Assembly: GCF_900637205.1 (NCBI RefSeq)
Contig: NZ_LR134355.1
Location: 3,534,001 to 3,598,000 of the forward strand
DNA: 64,000 nucleotides
Origin: Mycolicibacterium chitae
GTDB taxonomy: Bacteria; Actinomycetota; Actinomycetes; Mycobacteriales; Mycobacteriaceae
Direction: 5' to 3'
In this document: positions 50,994 to 60,164 of the stretch, one piece after another
How positions within the stretch are numbered: position 1 is the stretch's first letter
Layout: every line of letters begins with the position of its first letter
Notes under the pieces: generated by a model
The model's database searches: none
What the model was told of the DNA's origin: nothing
Seen by the model: only the letters and a program-made list of their open reading frames with translations
Program-made: the position numbers and the translations under genes

Positions 50994-51254
50994 TCAGTCG
51001 GTGGCCGGCGCGGTGACCGGGCCGGCGCCCACCCCGAAGCCGACGCGACGGCCGTCGGCGGGACCCAATTCCACGTAGGCCACGCGGGCGGTCTGGACGA
51101 AGAACTTCCGCCCCTTGTCGTCGGACAGGCTCAACACGCTCGCGCCGTTGCCGCCCAGCGCGTCGGTGACCAGCTTCTCGAGTTCCGCCGGCGCCTGCGC
51201 GCTGTTGAAGACGAGCTCACGCGGACTGTCCGTGACACCGATCTTGACCTCCAC
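50994..51254 (-). CDS. DUF3107 protein (TB9.4/Rv3208A type)
   Basis: Small protein of 86 aa starting at GTG, VEVKIGVTDSPRELVF, with VTDALGGNGASVLSLSDDKG and the terminal FVQTARVAYVELG. It is conserved across actinobacteria next to the tetR and rhlE genes. Function unknown; the short alpha/beta fold with an ATP-binding-like DDKGR loop is only a visual impression. AAGGAAAGGG precedes the start. Confidence 0.9.
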   Translation of the reverse strand: MEVKIGVTDSPRELVFNSAQAPAELEKLVTDALGGNGASVLSLSDDKGRKFFVQTARVAYVELGPADGRRVGFGVGAGPVTAPATD

Positions 51255-51513
51255 GTGAGCACCCTTTCCTTGACGCGACATGCGGGCGAAATGCCCTCCA
51301 GCAGGCTAATGCACGGGGTCCTCGCACCGCCGCGCCAGGCGTTCGCGGTCAGCGAAGCGCCCCGACCGATCGGTCTGACCTGCCGCGATGGCGACCGCCC
51401 GGAACCCGACACGCCCGCCGCCGTGTCCCCGTCGCGGGCCCGCGGCCCGATACCATCGTGAAGGATGTGACGGGAGTGATCAAAGTGACTTGGTGCCTAC
51501 GACGGGTGACGCG

Positions 51514-52425
51514 ATGAACAAGCCCTACTGGAGCGGTGGACGTTCGCGCGGGGGTAACACCTACGCCGACGACCAGCCCGACGCCGGCGACCAGTTCGAC
51601 GGCGGTGCGCCGTCCTACGAGAGCCCGTCCTACGAGAACTCGGCCTATGGCGGTTCCTCGTACGGTTCGTCGTACGGCAGTTCCTCCTACCAGCGCCCGT
51701 CCCACGAGAGCGGCTCCTACGCGCCCCCGTCGTACCAGAGCCACGCCTCCGGCGACTACGACACCGGCGCCACCGACCTGCTGGACTACGAGGGCTACCC
51801 GGACTCCGACGACGAGGACTACGCGGGCTACGAGTACCGCGACACCCGCTGGCGCTGGATCGCCGGCGGGGCCGCGGCCGTGCTGTTCATCGCGGTCGTG
51901 GCGATCGCCACGGTGCTCGGCAACGACAGCGCCACCTCCACGTCGTCGACGACGGAGGCGGCCACCGATACCGCCGAACCGGTCCAGGACGCCGCGCCCA
52001 GCACCGCGCCGCGCACCGTGATCGCCACCCCGGGACCCGGCCCCGGCGCCGAGTTGGCCCCCGAGACCGTCGTCACCGTGACCCCGACGCCCTCGGCGGT
52101 CCATCCCGCACCCGAGCCGCCACCCCCGCCGCCGCCGGCGGAGGCGCCCGCCCCGGAGCGCACCATCACCTACACGGTGACCGGGGAACGCCAGCTGTTC
52201 GACGTGGTGACCATCATCTACACCGATGAGCAGGGCTTCCCGCGGACCGAGATCAACGCGGCGCTGCCGTGGACGCGCACGGTCACGCTCAACCCGGGCG
52301 TGCAGACCCAGTCGGTGACCGCCACCAGCGTCACCGGCAAGCTGAACTGCGCGATCACCGACGGCACCGGTGCCACCGTGCTGGCTCAGAACAACAACAC
52401 GCTGATCACGACCTGCACCAAGTAG
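51514..52425 (+). CDS. MmpS-like membrane protein with Ser/Tyr/Pro-rich tail
   Basis: Protein of 303 aa. Residues 1-110 are low-complexity (repeated SYESPSYENSAYGGSSYGS-type units) and cytoplasmic; one helix at 114-136 (WIAGGAAAVLFIAVVAIATV) follows, then a Pro-rich linker (PPPPPPPAEAPAPE), and an extracytoplasmic MmpS-like beta domain from about 225 (ITYTVTGERQLFDVVTIIYT), with two cysteines. M. tuberculosis Rv3209 is the likely counterpart. MmpS proteins assist MmpL lipid exporters; no mmpL is adjacent. The start may instead be GTG 51493. Confidence 0.83.
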   Translation: MNKPYWSGGRSRGGNTYADDQPDAGDQFDGGAPSYESPSYENSAYGGSSYGSSYGSSSYQRPSHESGSYAPPSYQSHASGDYDTGATDLLDYEGYPDSDDEDYAGYEYRDTRWRWIAGGAAAVLFIAVVAIATVLGNDSATSTSSTTEAATDTAEPVQDAAPSTAPRTVIATPGPGPGAELAPETVVTVTPTPSAVHPAPEPPPPPPPAEAPAPERTITYTVTGERQLFDVVTIIYTDEQGFPRTEINAALPWTRTVTLNPGVQTQSVTATSVTGKLNCAITDGTGATVLAQNNNTLITTCTK

Positions 52426-52429
52426 GGCC

Positions 52430-53122
52430 TCAGGCCAGGCCCAACTGCGCCATCCGCTCGGCGTGGGTGCGCTGCAACCGGTCGAAGAACTGTGTGAGCT
52501 GGCCCAGCCCGTCGGTGCCGGACACCACCAGGTCGACGAGTTCGTCGTGGTCGGCCAGCACGTACTGCGCCTGGGTGATGGCCTCGCCGAGCAGCCGGCG
52601 CGACCACAGCGCCAGCCGGCTGCGGTGCATGTCGCTGGCCGCGACCGCCTCGCGGACCTCGGCGATGACGAACTGCGAATGCCCGGTCTCGGCGAGCACG
52701 CCGCGCACCACGTCGGCGACCTCGGCGGGCAGCACGTCGGCGATCTCCAGGTAGAAGTCGGCGGCCAGCGCGTCGCCGACGTAGGTCTTCACCAACGCCT
52801 CGAGCCACGTGCTGGGCGTGGTCAGACTGTGGTAGTCCTCCAGCGTCGAGGCGTACTCCGACATGGCCGAGACCACGTCAACTCCCCTGCGCTCCAAGGC
52901 ATTTCGGAGAAGCTCGTAGTGTCCCATCTCCGCGGCGGCCATGGCCGCCATGTTGATCCGACCGGTCAGATTCGGCGCCATCCGGGCCTCTTCGGTGAGC
53001 CGGTAGAAGGCCGCGACCTCGCCGTAGGCCAACAACGCGAACAGCTTGTCGACGCCGGGGTGATCGGGGGAAATCTTCGATGCTCGCGCCTGCTGGCCGG
53101 CCGCGGGTGGCGTCGAACTCAT
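52430..53122 (-). CDS. ferritin-like diiron-fold protein (Rv3210c type)
   Basis: All-helical protein of 230 aa. Two glutamate-bearing helices, GEVAAFYRLTEEARMAP with AAEMGHYELL, and VLAETGHSQFVIAEVRE, follow the E...ExxH plan of the ferritin-like superfamily, so a diiron site is likely; the families nearest in plan are MiaE-like hydroxylases and similar oxidases. The start ATG at 53122 has no ribosome site, and TACAGT upstream suggests a leaderless transcript. It is convergent with the MmpS-like gene (4-bp gap) and divergent from rhlE. Confidence 0.85.
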   Translation of the reverse strand: MSSTPPAAGQQARASKISPDHPGVDKLFALLAYGEVAAFYRLTEEARMAPNLTGRINMAAMAAAEMGHYELLRNALERRGVDVVSAMSEYASTLEDYHSLTTPSTWLEALVKTYVGDALAADFYLEIADVLPAEVADVVRGVLAETGHSQFVIAEVREAVAASDMHRSRLALWSRRLLGEAITQAQYVLADHDELVDLVVSGTDGLGQLTQFFDRLQRTHAERMAQLGLA

Positions 53123-53187
53123 GGAGTCACTGTATCGGCCCCCGGCCCTCGCGCAGTGCGGCGGACCTGCACCGCGGCGCCAACAGC

Positions 53188-53411
53188 TACAATGGCGGAC
53201 GTTGGGTGTGTCCTGGACGACCCGGCAAGGAAATGTGCGTGCACGTGCATGGCCCGCCTTCAGGTGCTGGGCCCGGCGAATTCGGTGTCGCGAGATACCG
53301 GGGTTTGTTTCTCTACGACTCGTGCGCGCGGACGACGCGACGAGAACCAGAGACGAGTACACCTCGGAAATTTGACTCGCATACGACATCGAAAGGCACC
53401 ACCCCCACCTC
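53188..53411 (+). promoter_or_regulatory. rhlE promoter and long untranslated leader
   Basis: TACAAT at 53188-53193 is a near-perfect -10 hexamer about 218 bp before the rhlE start, so the mRNA leader would be about 210 nt. GAAAGG lies some 17 bases before the ATG. Long leaders before DEAD-box helicase genes often mediate cold-shock or autoregulation; no known riboswitch was recognised. No ORF with a convincing start fills the stretch. Confidence 0.55.
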
Positions 53412-54962
53412 ATGACTGTTGATTCCCAGACCACCGATACCGCGGTGACCGATACCGCCCCGACCGGCCCTAGCTTCGCCGAACTCGGCGTCCGCGACGA
53501 GATCGTGCGCGCCCTCGGCGAAGAGGGCATCGTTCATCCGTTCGCCATCCAGGAACTGACCCTGCCGCTGGCCCTGGCCGGCGACGACCTGATCGGCCAG
53601 GCCCGCACCGGCATGGGCAAGACCTACGCCTTCGGCGTGCCGCTGCTCAACCGCGTCACCACCGACACCGAACGCCCGCTGGCCGGCGCCCCGCGCGCCC
53701 TGGTCGTCGTGCCCACCCGCGAGCTGTGCCTGCAGGTCTACGGCGACCTCGCCGGCGCCGCGAAGTACCTGACCGCCGACGGCGGCCGCAAGCTGTCGGT
53801 CGTGTCCATCTACGGCGGCCGGCCCTACGAGCCGCAGATCGAAGCCCTGCGCGCCGGCGCCGACGTCGTCGTCGGGACGCCCGGGCGCCTGCTGGACCTC
53901 GCCCAGCAGGGCCACCTGCAGCTCGGTGGACTGTCGGTGCTGGTGCTCGACGAGGCCGACGAGATGCTGGACCTCGGCTTCCTGCCCGACATCGAGCGCA
54001 TTCTGCGGCTGACCCCCGACACCCGGCAGGCCATGCTGTTCTCGGCCACCATGCCGGACCCGATCATCACGCTGGCGCGCACGTTCATGAACCAGCCCAC
54101 CCACATCCGGGCCGAGTCGCCGCAGTCCTCGCAGACCCACGACAGCACCGAGCAGTTCATCTACCGCGCGCACGCGTTGGACAAGGTCGAGCTGGTCAGC
54201 CGCGTGCTGCAGGCCGAGGGCCGCGGCGCCACCATGATCTTCACCCGCACCAAGCGCACCGCGCAGAAGGTCGCCGACGAGCTCGCCGAGCGCGGCTTCA
54301 AGGTCGGCGCGGTGCACGGCGACCTGGGCCAGATCGCCCGCGAGAAGGCGCTCAAGGCCTTCCGCGAGGGCGACGTGGACGTGCTGGTCGCCACCGACGT
54401 CGCCGCGCGCGGTATCGACATCGATGACATCACGCACGTCATCAACTACCAGATCCCCGACGACGAGCAGGCCTACGTGCACCGCATCGGCCGCACCGGA
54501 CGCGCGGGCAAGACCGGTATCGCCGTCACCCTGGTCGACTGGGACGAGCTGCCCCGCTGGGCGCTGATCGACAAGGCGCTGGGCCTGGACTGCCCCGAGC
54601 CGGCCGAGACGTACTCCAGCTCGCCGCACCTGTTCGAGGAGCTGAACATCCCCGCCGACGCCAAGGGCTCGGTGGGCAAGCCGGCACGGCGCGAGGGCAA
54701 GCGCACCACCCGCGGCGAGCGCGGCAGCGAGCAGGCGCCCGCCGACCGGCCCAAGCGCACCCGGCAGCGTCGCCGCACCCGCGGCGGGCGCCCCGAGACC
54801 AACGGGGCCGAGGCCGCCGCCCCAGCCGCCGACGGCGATCAGGGCCCGGCCGGCGATTCGGCTGCGACCGGCGAGAACGCCGAGTCGAGCCGGCCCCCGC
54901 GCCGTCGTCGGCGCCGCGGGCCGCGCAAGCCCGCCACCGAATCGGCCGTCAACGCCGGCTGA
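53412..54962 (+). CDS. rhlE: DEAD-box RNA helicase RhlE
   Basis: Helicase of 516 aa. Q-motif region FAIQELTLPLAL at 44-55, motif I ARTGMGKT at 64-71, PTRELCLQ, TPGRLLD, motif II LDEADEMLD near 180, SATMPD, and the C-terminal motifs ATDVAARGIDIDDI and HRIGRTGRAGKTG are all intact. The last 90 residues form a basic, Arg/Gly-rich unstructured tail ending RRRRRRGPRKP, which binds RNA. It probably unwinds structured RNA in ribosome assembly or decay. A 14-bp gap separates it from the following gene. Confidence 0.96.
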   Translation: MTVDSQTTDTAVTDTAPTGPSFAELGVRDEIVRALGEEGIVHPFAIQELTLPLALAGDDLIGQARTGMGKTYAFGVPLLNRVTTDTERPLAGAPRALVVVPTRELCLQVYGDLAGAAKYLTADGGRKLSVVSIYGGRPYEPQIEALRAGADVVVGTPGRLLDLAQQGHLQLGGLSVLVLDEADEMLDLGFLPDIERILRLTPDTRQAMLFSATMPDPIITLARTFMNQPTHIRAESPQSSQTHDSTEQFIYRAHALDKVELVSRVLQAEGRGATMIFTRTKRTAQKVADELAERGFKVGAVHGDLGQIAREKALKAFREGDVDVLVATDVAARGIDIDDITHVINYQIPDDEQAYVHRIGRTGRAGKTGIAVTLVDWDELPRWALIDKALGLDCPEPAETYSSSPHLFEELNIPADAKGSVGKPARREGKRTTRGERGSEQAPADRPKRTRQRRRTRGGRPETNGAEAAAPAADGDQGPAGDSAATGENAESSRPPRRRRRRGPRKPATESAVNAG

Positions 54963-54976
54963 GACCGCTTTCGCCC

Positions 54977-56218
54977 ATGGTCAAACCGGAGCGTCGGACC
55001 CGCACCGACGTCGCCGTCGCCGCCGCGATCGCCGCGATCGTCGCCATCGCGGCGGTGGCCATCTGGTGGACCAGCGACGCGCGGGCCACGCAGAGCCGCC
55101 CCGCCGACGCCCCGTCGAAGAGCATCCCGCCGGCCGACGCCGTACCCGCCGCCCTCGACGAGTTGTGGAGCGCGCCCAGCGCGGCCACGGACCTGCCGTT
55201 GGTGGCCAGCGGCACCGTGGTCACCGGGGACGGCAGCACCGTCGAGGGCCGCGACCCGATCACCGGCGAAACCCGCTGGAGCTACGCGCGCGACCGGCAG
55301 CTGTGCGGGGTGACCTGGGTCTACCAGTACGCCGTCGCGGTGTATCCGGACGTGCGCGGCTGCGGTCAGGTCAGCACCATCGACTCCTCGACCGGCCGCC
55401 GCGGTCCGGCCCGCACCGGCTACGCCGACGACCGGGTGCGGCTGTCCTCGGACGGCACCGTGGTGCTGTCCACCGGGTCTACGCGGCTGGAACTGTGGCG
55501 CTCGGACATGGTCCGGATGATCGGCTTCGGCGAGGTCGACGCGCGGGTCAAGCCCAATCAGACCGGCCTGGGCCAGGGCTGCGCCATCACCTCGGCCGCC
55601 GCCAGCCCGCTGGCGGTGTCGCTGCTGCAGGCCTGCCCCGGCGAGGTCGACGTGCGGCTGACCCTGCTGCGGCCCGGCGACGAGGACGACGAACCCACCC
55701 AGCGCGACGTCCCGCAGCCCGACGTCGCCCCCGATTCGACGGCCCGGGTGCTTGCGGTCTCCGACACCATCACCGCCGTGTATCTGCCCACCCCGTCGCC
55801 GCGGGTGTCGGTGGTGGACCAGAACGGCGCCGAGCTGTCGAGCACGCCGGTGCCGCAACCGCCGTCGGCCGCGGACCCGGCGACCACGGTGACCCGCGCC
55901 GGCAACCTGTTCACCTGGTGGACCGGCGACGCCGTACTGGTCTTCAACTCCGATCAGCTGACCCACAAGTTCACGGTCGAACCCGCCGACGGCGTGATCC
56001 CGCTGGGGCCCGCGACGATGATGGCCGACCGGCTGCTGATCCCGGTCACCGGCGGCGTCGGGGTCTACGACTCGGGCACCGGCGAACTCGAACGGGTCAT
56101 CGATGTGGACCGCCCGAGCATGGATTCCGGGGTTCCGGTGATCGTGCCGAGCGTCGTCGGCCCGACCGTGCTCGAACAGCGCGGCCGCACGGTGGTCGCC
56201 CTCGGCGCGCGGCCCTAG
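54977..56218 (+). CDS. membrane-anchored beta-propeller-like protein (Rv3212 type)
   Basis: Protein of 413 aa with one N-terminal helix (about 11-31) and an extracytoplasmic domain. Repeated blades such as VEGRDPITGETRWSYARD and GVGVYDSGTGELERVIDV suggest a PQQ-like beta propeller. Paired cysteines (LCGV, GCGQ, QGCAI, ACPGE) may form disulfides. In the mycobacterial core block it always follows rhlE; function unknown. It is convergent with the ParA-like gene at a 7-bp gap. Confidence 0.87.
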   Translation: MVKPERRTRTDVAVAAAIAAIVAIAAVAIWWTSDARATQSRPADAPSKSIPPADAVPAALDELWSAPSAATDLPLVASGTVVTGDGSTVEGRDPITGETRWSYARDRQLCGVTWVYQYAVAVYPDVRGCGQVSTIDSSTGRRGPARTGYADDRVRLSSDGTVVLSTGSTRLELWRSDMVRMIGFGEVDARVKPNQTGLGQGCAITSAAASPLAVSLLQACPGEVDVRLTLLRPGDEDDEPTQRDVPQPDVAPDSTARVLAVSDTITAVYLPTPSPRVSVVDQNGAELSSTPVPQPPSAADPATTVTRAGNLFTWWTGDAVLVFNSDQLTHKFTVEPADGVIPLGPATMMADRLLIPVTGGVGVYDSGTGELERVIDVDRPSMDSGVPVIVPSVVGPTVLEQRGRTVVALGARP

Positions 56219-56225
56219 ACCTGCC

Positions 56226-57032
56226 CTAGACCTCCGGGGTGAAGGTCGCGAGCTTCTTGCCGGATTTCCAATGCTTGAGCAGCGCGTCCGCCAGTTCCCG
56301 GTAGGCCATCGCGCCCTTGTTCTTGCGCCCGGCGAGCACCGAGGCCCCCGAGGCGGTAGCCTCGGCGAAGCGCACGGTCCGCGGGATCGGCGGCGCCAGC
56401 ACCGGCAGCCCGTAGCGGTCGACGACGTCGAACAGCACGTCGCGGCTGTGCGTAGTGCGCGAGTCGTACAGCGTGGGCAGCGCCCCGAGCATGGTCAGGT
56501 CCGGGTTGGTGATCTGCTGGACGTCGGTCACCGTGCGCAGGAACTGACCCACGCCGCGGTGCGCCAGCGTCTCGCACTGCAGCGGGACGATGACCTCGTC
56601 GGCCGCGGTCAGCCCGTTGAGCGTGAGCACCCCCAGCGAGGGCGGGCAGTCGATGATCACCACATCGAAATCATCGGCCACCTTCGCCAGCGCCCGCTTC
56701 AGGGCGTATTCCCGCCCGGCCCGCATCAGCAACATCGCCTCGGCGCCGGCCAGGTCGATGTTGGCCGGCAGCAGCGTCATGCCCTCGTCGGTCTGCACCA
56801 GCGCCGCCGTCGGCTCCACGTCACCGAGCAGGACCTCGTGCACCGAGACCGGCAGTTTGTCGGGATCCTGGCCCAGCGAGAACGTCAGACAGCCCTGCGG
56901 ATCCAGGTCGACGAGCAGCACCCGCTTGCCCGCCTCGACCATCGCGGCGCCCAGCGACGCCACTGTCGTCGTCTTGGCCACCCCACCCTTCTGGTTGGCC
57001 ACTGCCAATACCTGCGTCCCCACGCCAACCAT
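56226..57032 (-). CDS. ParA/Soj-family ATPase
   Basis: Walker-type ATPase of 268 aa. The deviant Walker A KGGVAKTTT carries both signature lysines, Walker A' is LLVDLDPQGCLTFSLG, and Walker B is VVIIDCPPSLGVLTLNGL. There is no partner parB gene nearby and the true chromosome partition locus would be near the origin, so this orphan ParA may position another cargo. M. tuberculosis Rv3213c is the counterpart. The ATG 57032 start is taken; GTG 57023 is in frame. Confidence 0.93.
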   Translation of the reverse strand: MVGVGTQVLAVANQKGGVAKTTTVASLGAAMVEAGKRVLLVDLDPQGCLTFSLGQDPDKLPVSVHEVLLGDVEPTAALVQTDEGMTLLPANIDLAGAEAMLLMRAGREYALKRALAKVADDFDVVIIDCPPSLGVLTLNGLTAADEVIVPLQCETLAHRGVGQFLRTVTDVQQITNPDLTMLGALPTLYDSRTTHSRDVLFDVVDRYGLPVLAPPIPRTVRFAEATASGASVLAGRKNKGAMAYRELADALLKHWKSGKKLATFTPEV

Positions 57033-57106
57033 CCTGTCATGCCGCGGCGCCGGGCACCGGGACCACACGGGCGCCCACCCGGCGCGATCGGGCAGAATCG
57101 GAACCC

Positions 57107-57715
57107 GTGAGTGTCGGTGAGCATCGGCTGATCCTGCTGCGCCACGGCGAGACCGAGTGGTCGCTGTCGGGGCAGCACACCAGCACCACCGACCTGGAGC
57201 TGACCCCGCGCGGCCGCGAACAGGCCCAGCTGGCCGCGCTGGCCCTGGCGCACCTGGACCTGCACGATGCGCTGGTGTTCAGCAGCCCGCGGCGGCGCGC
57301 GCTGGCCACCGCCGAACTCGCCGGACTGGCGGTGCACGAGGAGGTCCCCGGGCTGGCCGAATGGGACTACGGCGACTACGAGGGCCGGACCACCCGCGAG
57401 ATCCGGCGGGACACCCCCGGCTGGCTGCTGTGGACGCACGGCTGCCCCGGCGGGGAGTCGGTGGCGCAGGTCAGTGCGCGCGCCGACGCGGCCATCGAGT
57501 TGGCGCTGGATCACCTCGGCGAGCACGACGTGGTGTTCGTCGGTCACGGCCACTTCTCCCGGTCGGTGCTGACCCGCTGGGTCGAGCAGCCGCTGAGCGA
57601 GGGGGCCCGGTACGGCTTCGGCCCGGCCGCGCTGGCGGTGTGCGGCTTCGATTACGGTCTGCGCCAGCTGAAGTCGCTGGGGCTGACCGCGCACCGCGAA
57701 CCCAGGACACCGTGA
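57107..57715 (+). CDS. histidine phosphatase superfamily protein (Rv3214 type)
   Basis: Acid phosphatase-like protein of 202 aa. The phospho-accepting histidine is H13 in LLRHGETEW, the second catalytic histidine is in VFVGHGHFSRSV, and EWDYGDYEGRTT holds the acid. It was named gpm2 or entD in M. tuberculosis but behaves as a broad acid phosphatase rather than a phosphoglycerate mutase. Its end overlaps the isochorismate synthase start by 4 bp (GTGA), forming an operon of three genes. Confidence 0.92.
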   Translation: MSVGEHRLILLRHGETEWSLSGQHTSTTDLELTPRGREQAQLAALALAHLDLHDALVFSSPRRRALATAELAGLAVHEEVPGLAEWDYGDYEGRTTREIRRDTPGWLLWTHGCPGGESVAQVSARADAAIELALDHLGEHDVVFVGHGHFSRSVLTRWVEQPLSEGARYGFGPAALAVCGFDYGLRQLKSLGLTAHREPRTP

Positions 57716-58809
57716 CCGCCCCGCCGCCGTCGTTCGTGCTCAGCGGACCGTCGGGCACCGTGCTGTCCCGCGGCGTCCGCGCCGCCTTCGACAGCGTGGC
57801 CGCCGCAACCACCGCGCTGGACCGCGGCGAGGTGCCGATCGTGGTGGGCGCCTTGCCTTTCGACGTGGCGTCCCCGGCGGCGTTGCACGCGCCCGAACAG
57901 CTGCACCGCGGCCCACTGACCGCGCCGGCGGGCGGGCGCCTGCCGCGGGTCACCGAGGTCAGCCCGCAGCCAGACCTGGCCACGCACCGCGACCGGGTGG
58001 CCACCGCGGTCGCCCGCCTGCGCGCCCCCGGCACCGACCTGCACAAGGTGGTGCTGGCGCGGTCCCTGCGGCTGCACGCCGACGGGCCGTGGGACCCGAC
58101 GACCGTGCTGCACCGGCTGCTCGACGCCGACCCGGGCGCCTACGGCTATCTGGTGGACCTGTCCCCCGCCGGCGGCGCGCACGCCGGCACCGTGCTGGTG
58201 GGCGCCTCCCCCGAACTACTGGTGGCACGCTCCGGGGACCGGGTGACGTGCCGGCCGTTCGCCGGTTCGGCGCCCCGCTCGGCCGATCCGGAGATCGACC
58301 GCGCCAACAGCACGGCGCTGGCCGAGTCGGCGAAGAACCGCCACGAGCATCAGCTGGTGATCGACGTCATGCGCGCGGCACTGGAACCGCTGTGCGTGGA
58401 CCTCGACATCGCCGCCGAACCGCAGCTGCACCACACCGATGCGCTGTGGCACCTGAACACGCCGATCTCGGCAACCCTGCGGGAAAGCAGCACCACGGCA
58501 ATCGATCTCGCGCTGGCGCTGCAGCCCACCCCGGCGGTCGGCGGGGTGCCCACGGCGGCGGCGACCGCACTGATCGGCGAGATCGAGGGCGACCGCGGCT
58601 TCTACGCCGGTGCGGCCGGCTGGTGCGATGCGCGCGGGGACGGCCGCTGGGTGGTCTCGATCCGGTGCGCCCAGCTATCGGCCGACCGGCGCAGCGCGCT
58701 CGCCCATTCCGGCGGCGGGATCGTCGCCGAGTCCGATCCCGACGACGAGGTCGCCGAGACCACCACGAAATTCCGGACCATCCTGTCCGGGCTGGGAGTC
58801 ACGCTATGA
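57712..58809 (+). CDS. entC: isochorismate synthase family protein
   Basis: Chorismate-utilising enzyme of 365 aa. The lysine that activates water in isochorismate synthases is in LHKVVLARSLRL; the Mg2+-binding glutamates are in SPELLVARSGDRV, AKNRHEHQLVIDV and the C-terminal SDPDDEVAETTTKF; and PTPAVGGVPTAAA is the family motif. The product isochorismate leads to menaquinone or salicylate/mycobactin. The GTG start overlaps the phosphatase gene by 4 bp and the stop overlaps the GNAT gene by 4 bp. Confidence 0.93.
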   Translation: MTAPPPSFVLSGPSGTVLSRGVRAAFDSVAAATTALDRGEVPIVVGALPFDVASPAALHAPEQLHRGPLTAPAGGRLPRVTEVSPQPDLATHRDRVATAVARLRAPGTDLHKVVLARSLRLHADGPWDPTTVLHRLLDADPGAYGYLVDLSPAGGAHAGTVLVGASPELLVARSGDRVTCRPFAGSAPRSADPEIDRANSTALAESAKNRHEHQLVIDVMRAALEPLCVDLDIAAEPQLHHTDALWHLNTPISATLRESSTTAIDLALALQPTPAVGGVPTAAATALIGEIEGDRGFYAGAAGWCDARGDGRWVVSIRCAQLSADRRSALAHSGGGIVAESDPDDEVAETTTKFRTILSGLGVTL

Positions 58810-59285
58810 GCCAACACATCCGGCGCGCCGAGCCCGCCGACGTGCCCGCGATCACGGCGATGATCCACGAGCTGGCCGCCTTCGAGGAGGCCGCCGACGA
58901 GTGCACGGTGACCGAAACCCAGTTGCACACCGCGCTGTTCGGTGACGAGCCCATCGCCCACGGTCACGTCGTCGACATCGACGGCGAGGCCGCGGCCGCC
59001 GCGGTGTGGTTCGTGAACTTCTCCACCTGGGACGGTGTCGGCGGGATCCATCTCGAGGACCTGTACGTGCGGCCGGCCTACCGGCGCCGCGGCCTGGCCC
59101 GGGCGCTGCTGGCGACGCTGGCCGGCGAGTGCGTGGCCCGCGGCTATACCCGGCTGTCGTGGACGGTGCTGAACTGGAACTCGGGGGCCATCGCGCTCTA
59201 CGACGACGTCGGCGGCACCCCGCAGAGCGAGTGGACCGGCTACCGGGTCTCCGGCGACGCGCTGCGCCGCCTGGCCGACTCCTGA
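58806..59285 (+). CDS. GNAT-family N-acetyltransferase
   Basis: Acetyltransferase of 159 aa. The acetyl-CoA loop is LEDLYVRPAYRRRGLARALL (R/Q-x-x-G-x-A/G pattern), followed by GYTRLSWTVLNWNSGAIALY, like the diamine/thialysine acetyltransferase subgroup. The ATG overlaps the entC stop by 4 bp. M. tuberculosis Rv3216 is the counterpart, which is shorter or degraded in some strains. Substrate unknown. Confidence 0.93.
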   Translation: MSQHIRRAEPADVPAITAMIHELAAFEEAADECTVTETQLHTALFGDEPIAHGHVVDIDGEAAAAAVWFVNFSTWDGVGGIHLEDLYVRPAYRRRGLARALLATLAGECVARGYTRLSWTVLNWNSGAIALYDDVGGTPQSEWTGYRVSGDALRRLADS

Positions 59286-59291
59286 GGACGC

Positions 59292-59678
59292 TCAGCCGCG
59301 CGGCGCGGCGGCCCACTGCAGCGCCGTCGGGCTGAACAGCAACCCGAGCACGGTCAGCGCGACCGCGGCCACCAGCACGCCGTAGACCACCTGATGCGAG
59401 CTGAACACGTACCACGCCACCGGCAGCAGCAGCAGGTTGACGAACACCGCGATGCCGCGCCCCCAGCGCCGGTCGGTCACCAGCGCCCAGCCCCCGGCCA
59501 GCACGCCGAGGCCCATGATGGTGAACCACGCCGAGGTGCCGTAGGCGTTGAAGCCGTCGGCGTGCTTGTCGGTGCCGCCGGTGGCCAGCACCGCCAGCAC
59601 CACCGCGGTGACCAGTGCGACGATCCCCTCGGCGACGACGATGAAACCGGCGTAGCGCACGGCGGGTGGCTGGATCAC
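59292..59678 (-). CDS. small four-helix membrane protein (Rv3217c type)
   Basis: Protein of 128 aa with four hydrophobic helices, starting at GTG 59678 ([20 protein letters not shown]). It overlaps the aroQ stop by 4 bp (GTGA), so it is translated with aroQ here. It is the last member of the conserved core block. Function unknown. Confidence 0.87.
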   Translation of the reverse strand: MIQPPAVRYAGFIVVAEGIVALVTAVVLAVLATGGTDKHADGFNAYGTSAWFTIMGLGVLAGGWALVTDRRWGRGIAVFVNLLLLPVAWYVFSSHQVVYGVLVAAVALTVLGLLFSPTALQWAAAPRG

Positions 59679-60118
59679 GAGCCGATCCTGTCGGCGAGGT
59701 AGCGCACGGCGAATTCGTACCCGAGCGCCCCCGCCCCGGCGATCACGGCGTCGGCGACCCCAGACACATACGAGTGCTGCCGGAACTCCTCGCGGCGCGC
59801 GACGTTGCTCAGATGCACCTCGACCACGGGTAATTCGACGCCCGCGAGTGCGTCCCGGATGGCCACCGAGGTGTGCGTATAGGCCGCCGGGTTCAAGATG
59901 ATGCCGGCGCAGTCGGCGCGGGCCGCCTGGATGGCGTCGACCAACTCGCCCTCGTGATTGCTCTGCAGCGCGCGCAGATCGAAGCCGAACTCGACGGCCA
60001 CCGACCGGGTGTTCTCCTCGATCTGGGCCAGCGTGGTCGATCCGTAGATCTCCGGCTCGCGGGATCCCAGCAGGTTCAGGTTCGGCCCGTTGAGCAGCAG
60101 CAGACGGCGTTCGGTCAT
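59675..60118 (-). CDS. aroQ: type II 3-dehydroquinate dehydratase
   Basis: Enzyme of 147 aa that interconverts 3-dehydroquinate and 3-dehydroshikimate. Motifs are [19 protein letters not shown] with the catalytic tyrosine Y25 and lid arginine R20, [11 protein letters not shown], and [14 protein letters not shown] with the catalytic histidine at about 101. In M. tuberculosis the shikimate gene aroQ/aroD sits in the aro cluster, so this copy next to catechol genes may be an extra, catabolic dehydroquinase (quinate to protocatechuate route) or simply the relocated biosynthetic one. It is coupled to the membrane protein gene. Confidence 0.94.
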   Translation of the reverse strand: MTERRLLLLNGPNLNLLGSREPEIYGSTTLAQIEENTRSVAVEFGFDLRALQSNHEGELVDAIQAARADCAGIILNPAAYTHTSVAIRDALAGVELPVVEVHLSNVARREEFRQHSYVSGVADAVIAGAGALGYEFAVRYLADRIGS

Positions 60119-60121
60119 TCA

Positions 60122-60158
60122 CCTACGGTACCGAGGCACACGACCCCGGTACCGTAGG
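60122..60158. promoter_or_regulatory. 12-bp perfect inverted repeat before aroQ
   Basis: CCTACGGTACCG (60122-60133) and its exact complement (60147-60158) flank a 13-base spacer. It fills the 46-bp gap between the catC stop and the aroQ start, both minus strand. It can be an operator for aroQ or a terminator hairpin for the cat operon; no T run is present. Confidence 0.6.
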
Positions 60159-60164
60159 CGGTCG

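Noticed and set aside
56226..57032. Chromosome partition locus parAB
   Set aside because: No parB, gidB or replication-origin genes are nearby; this is an orphan ParA.
57107..57715. Phosphoglycerate mutase
   Set aside because: The fold is shared, but the mycobacterial orthologue is a broad acid phosphatase and the operon contains isochorismate synthase rather than glycolytic genes.
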